A stretch of 15,265 nucleotides of DNA from Deferribacter thermophilus (GTDB lineage: Bacteria; Chrysiogenota; Deferribacteres; Deferribacterales; Deferribacteraceae): contig NZ_JAPNXM010000018.1 of NCBI RefSeq assembly GCF_049472675.1, forward strand, positions 1 to 15,265, read 5' to 3'. The stretch's first letter is position 1, and the number at the start of each line of letters is the position of its first letter. The notes under the pieces were generated by a model that saw nothing but the letters and a program-made list of their open reading frames with translations, did not search any database and had not been told where the DNA came from. The position numbers and the translations under genes were made by a program. This document shows, in pieces, positions 7,568-13,744 of the stretch.

Positions 7568-7603
7568 ATATATTTTTAAGTATTTTTATAAGGAGGTAAT
7601 ATT

Positions 7604-8212
7604 ATGAAAAAATTAATTTTATTGGCTACGTTAATTTTATTGCCAGCCTTTGTATTTGCAGGGGTTGCAGGTAGTGCTCATGACTTTTCAGTAAACAGTG
7701 CATCAAGTTTGTATGGTGGGACAGCTTGTGGCGGTTGTCACAAACCACACAATGCAGGCACACTAATCCCTTTGTGGAATGATAGTAACACATTTGATAA
7801 CCAGTACACTGCTTATTCTTCACCAACTGATTCACTTAACGCTACCCCAAACAGTACTTTAGGAAGTGTTTCTAAAGCGTGTATGGCATGTCATGATGGT
7901 ATGATTAATGATACTGCTGCGAATGGTGGAACAGCAATATCAGCATTAAAGGCAACCGTAACAGTTGGTTTGGATATTGATTATCAGAATGATGCTCAAG
8001 GTCAACACCCTGTTTCTATTCAGTATTTAGATAATGGTACTGCTACATCTTTAAAACCTTTAGCAAATGTAAAATCTGCTGGATTTAAGTTTTATGGAAC
8101 AAGCGGCGATATCTTAGAATGTGGAACTTGTCATGATCCTCACGCTGGTCAGTCACCTGATTTCTTAAGAGCTGATAAAGCATCTTTGTGTCAAACTTGC
8201 CACAACAATTAA
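7604..8212 (+). CDS. Small exported tetraheme c-type cytochrome
   Basis: A 202-residue protein; signal peptide 1-19 (ends FVFA). It has four CXXCH motifs: CGGCH (42-46), CMACH (93-97), CGTCH (173-177) and CQTCH (196-200). The order of conserved pieces is C-x-x-CHKPHNAG...IPLWND, YSSPT, ACMACHDGM, HPVS, CGTCHDPH...FLRAD, LCQTCH. The same order recurs in the next two small cytochromes and at the start of the large cytochrome at 13745. It is the first gene after the sigma-54 promoter and has a consensus AGGAGG 8 bases before ATG 7604, and a long stem-loop follows its stop; all this fits a highly expressed product. Its codons for hydrophobic and small residues look less AT-biased than those of its neighbours. 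Role: periplasmic or extracellular electron carrier; a polymer-forming role is only a hypothesis. Confidence 0.93.
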   Translation: MKKLILLATLILLPAFVFAGVAGSAHDFSVNSASSLYGGTACGGCHKPHNAGTLIPLWNDSNTFDNQYTAYSSPTDSLNATPNSTLGSVSKACMACHDGMINDTAANGGTAISALKATVTVGLDIDYQNDAQGQHPVSIQYLDNGTATSLKPLANVKSAGFKFYGTSGDILECGTCHDPHAGQSPDFLRADKASLCQTCHNN

Positions 8213-8213
8213 G

Positions 8214-8265
8214 AAAGCTTTTATACTTGGGGAAGGTGACCACCTTCCCTATTTATAAAAGCTTT
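8214..8265 (+). terminator. Long two-part stem-loop after the first cytochrome gene (attenuator or mRNA stabiliser)
   Basis: The outer stem pairs AAAGCTTTTATA (8214-8225) with TATAAAAGCTTT (8254-8265), 12 perfect pairs. The inner GC-rich stem pairs GGGAAGGTG (8230-8238) with CACCTTCCC (8241-8249). A small internal loop separates them. It begins one base after the stop of the tetraheme gene and ends 15 bases before the next ATG. There is no T-tract after it, so complete rho-independent termination is unlikely. A partial terminator or a 3'-end stabiliser that raises the first cytochrome above the rest of the operon fits better. The structure is certain; the function is inferred. Confidence 0.7.
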
Positions 8266-8280
8266 GATAGTGGGTGGGCT

Positions 8281-8964
8281 ATGAAATTGATGGTGAGATT
8301 TTATTTAGCTTTAGTTATGTTACTTTTTTCTTTATCATTTGTGTATGCATCAAGTTGTTCTACCTATAATTGTCATGTTATTAAACTAAATGGAGAATTT
8401 GTTAAAAATGGTCCTCATACATTTTATAGGTCTGATGGTGCAGATATTTCTCCTTGTGCGCCATGCCACAAACCACATAATGCAGGTATCAAAATACCAC
8501 TATGGAATGATACAAACCAGTATGATGACGGTAGCCCTTATAAAGCTTATTCAAGTCCAACAGGAACATTGGATAATTTACAAGATACAAATATAAATTC
8601 GCCATCTGAAGCTTGTATGGGTTGTCATGATGGGATGTCAGAGAGCACTGGTTTTACCGGTGTATATTTCGAGACCTATAATATGGGAGTTTTAACAATT
8701 GATTATTCTAAGTCTAATCATCCTATTGGTGTGGTATATGATTATACAAAGGATAGTGGTTTAAATAATAATGTTGCTAATGGCTGGGTAAATGGTAAAA
8801 ATGGGAAATTTAAGTTAATAAATAACAAAGTTGAATGTTTAACATGTCATGATCCTCATAAAGGTGCAATTGGATATAGTTTTACAGCTCGAAGAGATAT
8901 AGAAAAATTATTGAGAACAACAGATGTGAAAACATTTTGTAGTGAGTGCCATACCAATAAATAG
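8281..8964 (+). CDS. Small exported pentaheme cytochrome with an N-terminal CX4CH motif
   Basis: A 227-residue protein from ATG 8281; signal peptide 1-23 (ends VYA). The upstream in-frame codon at 8188 lies inside the previous gene and before the stem-loop, so it was not used. The ribosome site is weak (GGGTGGG). The mature protein opens with CSTYNCH (26-32), a CX4CH heme motif, followed by CAPCH (59-63), CMGCH (112-116), CLTCH (186-190) and CSECH (220-224). The last four align with those of the tetraheme protein upstream, including CHKPHNAG...IPLWND and the ACM-x-CHDGM segment, so this is a paralog with one extra heme at its N terminus. It is probably co-transcribed from the sigma-54 promoter. 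It likely relays electrons in the periplasm or on the surface. Confidence 0.92.
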   Translation: MKLMVRFYLALVMLLFSLSFVYASSCSTYNCHVIKLNGEFVKNGPHTFYRSDGADISPCAPCHKPHNAGIKIPLWNDTNQYDDGSPYKAYSSPTGTLDNLQDTNINSPSEACMGCHDGMSESTGFTGVYFETYNMGVLTIDYSKSNHPIGVVYDYTKDSGLNNNVANGWVNGKNGKFKLINNKVECLTCHDPHKGAIGYSFTARRDIEKLLRTTDVKTFCSECHTNK

Positions 8965-9002
8965 TTTGATTAAACAAAGAATAATAAATATCATGGAAAA
9001 AA

Positions 9003-9515
9003 ATGAAGAAATTTTACATACTAATTTTATTAATTTTATTAGTTTTTATACAATTTGTGTATGCCAGAAATAATTCTCATAAATTTTTATACCTTGATGG
9101 TAATGCCTATTGCTCATATTGCCATAAATTAAGAAAATCTTATAATATCAATCCATTATGGGGTGCAAACAAAGTTTTTAATTACATCTCACCAATTATT
9201 AATTTAAATGTTTCAAAAAAAAATAGTTTTCAAATAATAGATACTTTTAATAATATATCAAGTACTTGTATATCATGCCATTCGGATTATATTGAGCATT
9301 CATCAAGTTTTCACCCAGTAAGTGTAAGTGTTAAAAGAACAAAAAAGCATTTAAAAAAAATGAAAATTTATAATAAAAAGATTGATAACAAGTTGCCATT
9401 ATATGGTAATAATGATTTAATGGCCTGTTCCACATGTCATGACCCGCATACAAAAGAGGTTAAACTACTTAGAGATTTACCAGAAAAATTATGTGTTGAT
9501 TGTCATGAAAGGTGA
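9003..9515 (+). CDS. Small exported tetraheme cytochrome, divergent third paralog
   Basis: A 170-residue protein with signal peptide ~1-21 (ends VYA). Four motifs: CSYCH (37-41), CISCH, CSTCH and CVDCH near the C terminus. It keeps NPLW after the first heme, FHPVSV in the middle and CSTCHDPH...LLRDLPEKLCVDCH at the end, the skeleton of the two preceding cytochromes. It lacks the CHKPHNAG and CHDG signatures and is very rich in Lys. The Lys-rich central segment (for example VKRTKKHLKKMKI) suggests a basic surface that could dock to an acidic partner. Only a weak ribosome site (TGGAAA) precedes ATG 9003. It abuts the beta-barrel gene, which suggests it is the cytochrome most closely tied to the barrel; that is inference. 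Confidence 0.9.
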   Translation: MKKFYILILLILLVFIQFVYARNNSHKFLYLDGNAYCSYCHKLRKSYNINPLWGANKVFNYISPIINLNVSKKNSFQIIDTFNNISSTCISCHSDYIEHSSSFHPVSVSVKRTKKHLKKMKIYNKKIDNKLPLYGNNDLMACSTCHDPHTKEVKLLRDLPEKLCVDCHER

Positions 9516-9517
9516 TT

Positions 9518-11896
9518 ATGATATATAAGATAGTTATTTTATTATCATCATTTATTTTATTCATTAATGTTCAATTTGTTTTTGCTGGTTATATTTATTT
9601 AAATACTGGATTAGAAACATTATTTAAGTCGTACTCAAAAAGTGAAGATAATGAATCTAAGCACTATGAAGGTGGCCAAATAGATAGGTTATTTTTAACA
9701 ACTAAATATAAGAGGGAGTTTCTAAGAGGAAGATTAGGAGATTTAAAATTTGATTTAAATTTAGATAGATATCATATGAGTTATTTTTATAATGAAAAGC
9801 CAAGTTATAGTGTGCCATTTAGCAATAATAAGGGTGATAATACAGATAAATTTAACAGGTCCATAAATGGGAGATTAAATCTAAAATTTCCTAAAAAACA
9901 AACTGAAATTACCTTAGAATATTCAGAAGATAAATTATTTAAAACTGATAGCGATGTATATTTTAACTCTTTAAGTAAGATTAAGACTGATATCCAAGAA
10001 TTAGATGGTGTGGTAAAATCTTTAGATGATTATGATAAAAACAAAATGCAAAATTACTATTTTTATAAGTATGGGACAGTTAATTTGATGGCTAATTATA
10101 CAGAATATAAGTATTACAAAGGGTTAGAAAGTGATACTAATTATTTAAAAATTGATACTATTAAAAAAGCAGGGGTTGATATAAAAAATAAGGTTGGTTT
10201 TAATTTTGAACAGGAAATAAAAAAGTTTAATTTAGGGGATGATGACACTGATAAAAAAACATATCTTTTTGGTTTAGTTGATGCTTTTGGTTTTCCCACA
10301 CTTCTTAAATTCGGTGATTTAAAATTTGATGGTTATGCTAAACATATAGATGAAAATTTTGAAGGTAGTAATTTTAATAGTAAATATTATCAATTAAGTA
10401 CTACGTATGAAAAAAATCAATATACTTTGTTTTTATCATATAATTATGAATATAATGAAGATAAATATGTCAACGATATTGATAAATATCATGTTGGTAC
10501 TATTGGTTTGGACTATGATTCGAAGGATTTGACATATTATACCGAAATAAAATATAAAAAAGGTGTAATAGCTTCTAATAATTTGGATAATAACTCTTAT
10601 TCTTTTAATAATTTCTTAGCTATCATAAGTTCTGGTTTAAATGGATCTGGAAGTGTCATTATAAAAAATAGTGGCACTTCTTCGGTAGTAATAGATTTGA
10701 GTGGTTTAATTGTTGATGGAAGTAATAATTTTAACAATGTGTTGATTTTACCATCAGATCAATTAATTATCAGTTATTCTGAATATATTAAAGGTAGTGC
10801 TGTGATTTTATCTGGTGATGGTGATGATTTAACTGTCTATATCAAAAGAGATACAGGTTATAAATATAGGAAAAATGAATACAATATTAAAAGTGGATAT
10901 TATTTAAAATACTTTGAAACATTTAAATCGAGACTTGATATTGATTATTATTTTTCTAATTATGATGTGATTTATAATCCTAATAATAGATATATAAATG
11001 AGGATGAAAATCGTTTTAACTTATTAAAATTATTTGAAATAAGACCCTATAATTTAATATTTGATAAACAGTTTGAATACAAACATTTAAATGAAAATCA
11101 GGACAAGAGTACAAACTGGGGTGTTATTTCAAAAGATGGCTATTTTTCACTTAATAAAAAATTTTATCTAATTAGTAAATACAATAAATATAATTATGAT
11201 AAGTCAAATGATAAAGAGTATTACAGCTTTACATTAAATTTGGATTTAAGGGGCTCTGATTATAATATCAGTTTTTATCCTGAGAAAGAATATGAAAGAG
11301 AGTTTGGGGTTTATAAAAAGTATACAACAATATACGATTTAAAAGTAAGATACAAAAAGCACAACTTATCTACTTATTATAGCAAAGAAGAGAAAAAATA
11401 TAACAATTTATCGACATATTCAGAAAAAGAGAAAAGAGTTTATTATATCTACAGTGGGGAAAATATATTATTTGATGTTAAATACAATGAAAATATTTAT
11501 GAATATAAGTTACAATTATTTAATGCAAATTTAAAGCTGGTTAAATACAGAAGTTTCCCTGTAGTGAGACCATATGCTATATTTGAGATAGGTTTTGAGA
11601 GAGAAAGGGATAATGCAATAGGTGAATATGAAAAAGATGACTATGTTATTGTTAAGTTAACTTATACACCCACTGATAGACTTAAAGCAATATTTTCTTT
11701 TGAAAAGCAGATAGACAGGAATATGGATAAAGGGTATGATTATGAGTGTGGTGTTAATTATCAAACTAGAGTATTTAAGTTAGCTTTAGGTTATAGAAAA
11801 AATATTACCGAAATTGATGAGAAAAGGAGAGTTGAACATGAAATTTATTTTGAATTGCGTAAAAATTTTGATTTTTATTATGGTACTGGCTCATAG
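9518..11896 (+). CDS. Predicted outer-membrane beta-barrel (candidate porin of a porin-cytochrome conduit)
   Basis: About 792 residues from ATG 9518 (AAAGGTG lies upstream; GTG 9512 is an alternative). Signal peptide ~1-23 (ends VFA). The mature chain is rich in Tyr, Lys, Asn and Asp and consists of alternating amphipathic strands separated by charged turns (RLFLTTKYKREFLRGRLGDL, YTLFLSYNYEYNED, LKVRYKKHNLSTYYSKEE, DYVIVKLTYTPTDRLKAIFS). This is typical of a large outer-membrane barrel of perhaps 20 or more strands. There is no heme motif. Length is near that of MtrB/PioB-type porins (about 700-800 residues), but the N-terminal CXXC of MtrB is absent. Residues ~357-444 form a Gly/Ser/Val-rich insert. 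The C terminus reads EIYFELRKNFDFYYGTGS and overlaps the next gene by 59 bases. Assignment rests on composition and context, not on recognised homology. Confidence 0.82.
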   Translation: MIYKIVILLSSFILFINVQFVFAGYIYLNTGLETLFKSYSKSEDNESKHYEGGQIDRLFLTTKYKREFLRGRLGDLKFDLNLDRYHMSYFYNEKPSYSVPFSNNKGDNTDKFNRSINGRLNLKFPKKQTEITLEYSEDKLFKTDSDVYFNSLSKIKTDIQELDGVVKSLDDYDKNKMQNYYFYKYGTVNLMANYTEYKYYKGLESDTNYLKIDTIKKAGVDIKNKVGFNFEQEIKKFNLGDDDTDKKTYLFGLVDAFGFPTLLKFGDLKFDGYAKHIDENFEGSNFNSKYYQLSTTYEKNQYTLFLSYNYEYNEDKYVNDIDKYHVGTIGLDYDSKDLTYYTEIKYKKGVIASNNLDNNSYSFNNFLAIISSGLNGSGSVIIKNSGTSSVVIDLSGLIVDGSNNFNNVLILPSDQLIISYSEYIKGSAVILSGDGDDLTVYIKRDTGYKYRKNEYNIKSGYYLKYFETFKSRLDIDYYFSNYDVIYNPNNRYINEDENRFNLLKLFEIRPYNLIFDKQFEYKHLNENQDKSTNWGVISKDGYFSLNKKFYLISKYNKYNYDKSNDKEYYSFTLNLDLRGSDYNISFYPEKEYEREFGVYKKYTTIYDLKVRYKKHNLSTYYSKEEKKYNNLSTYSEKEKRVYYIYSGENILFDVKYNENIYEYKLQLFNANLKLVKYRSFPVVRPYAIFEIGFERERDNAIGEYEKDDYVIVKLTYTPTDRLKAIFSFEKQIDRNMDKGYDYECGVNYQTRVFKLALGYRKNITEIDEKRRVEHEIYFELRKNFDFYYGTGS

Positions 11897-12791
11897 TAAT
11901 TTACTATTTGCTGAGGATAGGGTTGTTGCAAAAGTTAATGATCAAGACATTCATTTTTTCGAAGTAAAATCTTTTTTGAACAAGGTAATACCAATAGGAC
12001 GTTTTCATACACAATCACTAAATAAAAAGGAGTATTGGGAAAAAGCTTTAAATACTGCAATTGATAGTAGAACTGTTGTTATATATATAAGAAATCATAA
12101 TCCAGACATATATAATGAATTGAAAAATAAAGTGGATGAGATTATTAAAGTCATTAAAAAAAGATTTAAAAGTAATAATGAATACGCAAAAGCATTAAAA
12201 GAAAATGGTATAACAGAAAAAATTTTATATGAAACATATATGGATTTGAATGTTAAAGATATCATTAAAGAAAAGATATTTAGTGAAAAGATAGAACTTA
12301 AAGTTTTGAAGGAATATTATAAAAATAATCAGCAAATGTTTTCTACTGGTGAATCTTATGTGCTGAAAAATTGTTTAATTAAAGCTGATGCAAGAGAGCT
12401 AAAAGCAAAAGAGATGGAAGAGAAAAAAAAGGAAGCAGAAAATTTACTGAAAATGCTAAAAGAAGAAGATGAAAAAGCATGGCAAAAGTGTGATAAAGGT
12501 ATTTATCCAGAACAAGATACAGTTTACAAATTTAGCAAGAATTATCCAATAAAAGAAATTTTTAAACTGAAAAAAGGTGATTTTGGAGGACCATATAGAA
12601 ACATTTATGGATATTTAATTGTGAAAGTCATTGATATTAAACCATCCGAAGTTCTTCCATTTGATGAGATAAAAAATGAAATTGAAAGATTGATGAAATT
12701 AAAAAAATTTAAAGATTATTATAAAAATCTTTTGAAGAGAGCTAAAGATGAAGCAAATATTAAAATTCTTGATAATAATTTTAGTAATTAG
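11838..12791 (+). CDS. Periplasmic SurA/PrsA-like foldase with degenerate parvulin domain
   Basis: A 317-residue protein. ATG 11838 is chosen because AAGGAG lies 8 bases upstream and it leaves a clean signal peptide (1-25, ends LLFA-E). An upstream in-frame TTG/ATG at 11814/11817 is less likely. The mature start DRVVAKVNDQDIHFFEVKSF is the hallmark opening of SurA/PpiD/PrsA chaperones, followed by a long helical region (~60-165). Residues ~170-272 correspond to a PPIC (parvulin) domain (ESYVLKNCLIKA ... IKEIFKLKKGDFGGPYRNIYGYLIVKVIDIKPSE), but it is short and lacks a clear GG-D-G core, so isomerase activity is doubtful. Overlap with the barrel gene (59 bases) and the lipoprotein gene (44 bases) suggests a dedicated chaperone for the barrel or for exported cytochromes. 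Confidence 0.85.
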   Translation: MKFILNCVKILIFIMVLAHSNLLFAEDRVVAKVNDQDIHFFEVKSFLNKVIPIGRFHTQSLNKKEYWEKALNTAIDSRTVVIYIRNHNPDIYNELKNKVDEIIKVIKKRFKSNNEYAKALKENGITEKILYETYMDLNVKDIIKEKIFSEKIELKVLKEYYKNNQQMFSTGESYVLKNCLIKADARELKAKEMEEKKKEAENLLKMLKEEDEKAWQKCDKGIYPEQDTVYKFSKNYPIKEIFKLKKGDFGGPYRNIYGYLIVKVIDIKPSEVLPFDEIKNEIERLMKLKKFKDYYKNLLKRAKDEANIKILDNNFSN

Positions 12792-13716
12792 TGGATGCTC
12801 AACACATAATAAAAACTTAGTTCAGTTTGATAAGCTTTTTTGGCCTGATATGGTTAATCCAAAAATTGCCTTGGTAGATATTATTAATATGCAAAAGATT
12901 AGAGAAAATTATAGTTTTTTTAGAAAATTCTTTGGGTTAGAACATGAAATCCAACCTTTATATAGACCTTTTGCTGTTGCTGCAAATGATGAGTATGTTG
13001 CTGTTAGTGATATAATGTTTGGAGTAATTTATTTAATTAATAAAAATAATTTTAAACTGAGGATAATAAAAAGTATAAATAATAAAAGATTTAAATCCAT
13101 AGTTGATTTAGATTTTGCTGACAATGACTTGTATATGGTAGATTCTGAAAATAATATTATTATCAAGTATAATGTGATAGATGAAGCCAGTAAGGTAATT
13201 GATGTTCAACTTGAAAAACCTGTATCAATAAAAGTAGATATTAAAAATCATTTGATATTTTTAGCTGATACTAAACGTAATAAAATAATAGTTACAGATT
13301 TAGGTGGAAATATAATAAAGGAGTTTGATAAATATTTTAATTTCCCTCTTGATGTTGACATTATTCCTGAAGAAAAAATTTTATTTGTTTTAGATTCAAT
13401 GAATTTTAGAGTGTTGAAACTAGATTATGATGGCAATTTGATTGGTGAGTTTGGTGAGATTGGTAATAGACCCGGTAATTTTTCAAAACCTAAAGGGTTG
13501 TGTATTGATGAGTTTCATAGAATTTATATTACTGATGCAGACTTTGATAATTTTCAGATCTTTGATGAGAAAGGTAACCTCCTTTATTTTATTGGACAAA
13601 ATGGTTCGGATGAAGTGTCTTTTTATATGCCTGCAAGAGTTTATTGTTATAAAGATGAAATTTATGTGTCAGATCTTTTTAATTCAAGGGTAAAAGTTTT
13701 TAAATCTTTTAGATGA
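12748..13716 (+). CDS. NHL/beta-propeller lipoprotein (second paralog)
   Basis: A 322-residue protein; lipobox ISGC with Cys17 as the lipidation site and Ser at +2 (outer-membrane sorting). It begins after the anchor with FWPDMVNPKIALVDII, matching YVWPKESANPKFKAVRVI in the lipoprotein encoded at 3098. Blades are visible as DLDFADNDLYMVDSENNIII, DVDIIPEEKILFVLDSMNFRVLKLDYDGNLIGEFGE, GLCIDEFHRIYITDADFDNFQIFDEKGNLL and VYCYKDEIYVSDLFNSRVKVF, the NHL repeat pattern. No heme motifs. ATG 12748 lies inside the 3' end of the foldase gene. Placement between foldase and large cytochrome suggests an outer-membrane anchor or docking platform for that cytochrome (inferred). Confidence 0.88.
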   Translation: MKQILKFLIIILVISGCSTHNKNLVQFDKLFWPDMVNPKIALVDIINMQKIRENYSFFRKFFGLEHEIQPLYRPFAVAANDEYVAVSDIMFGVIYLINKNNFKLRIIKSINNKRFKSIVDLDFADNDLYMVDSENNIIIKYNVIDEASKVIDVQLEKPVSIKVDIKNHLIFLADTKRNKIIVTDLGGNIIKEFDKYFNFPLDVDIIPEEKILFVLDSMNFRVLKLDYDGNLIGEFGEIGNRPGNFSKPKGLCIDEFHRIYITDADFDNFQIFDEKGNLLYFIGQNGSDEVSFYMPARVYCYKDEIYVSDLFNSRVKVFKSFR

Positions 13717-13744
13717 TTTTTAGTGGTTAGCAGGAGGTGTGCTT

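Larger units (their letters stand above)
6862..7603. other. 742-base gene-free region between the two gene runs
   Basis: No ORF here has convincing coding character. The region holds two hexamer arrays (6896-6985, 7307-7376), an imperfect palindromic element (7080-7204) and a sigma-54 promoter (7552-7567). A small hairpin, CTCCAG/CTGGAG with a 9-base loop, lies at 7049-7069 but has no T-tract, so it is not a convincing terminator. I see no strong intrinsic terminator after the regulator stop; the AT-only inverted repeat at 6846-6879 is too weak. The stretch at 7210-7250 is locally less AT-rich than its surroundings and has no recognisable content. The patchwork look suggests decayed mobile sequence inserted ahead of the promoter. 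Confidence 0.7.

Noticed and set aside
8188..8280. Upstream extension of the pentaheme cytochrome to an in-frame start at 8188
   Set aside because: It would translate through the stem-loop and overlap the previous gene, and would bury the signal peptide that begins cleanly at 8281.
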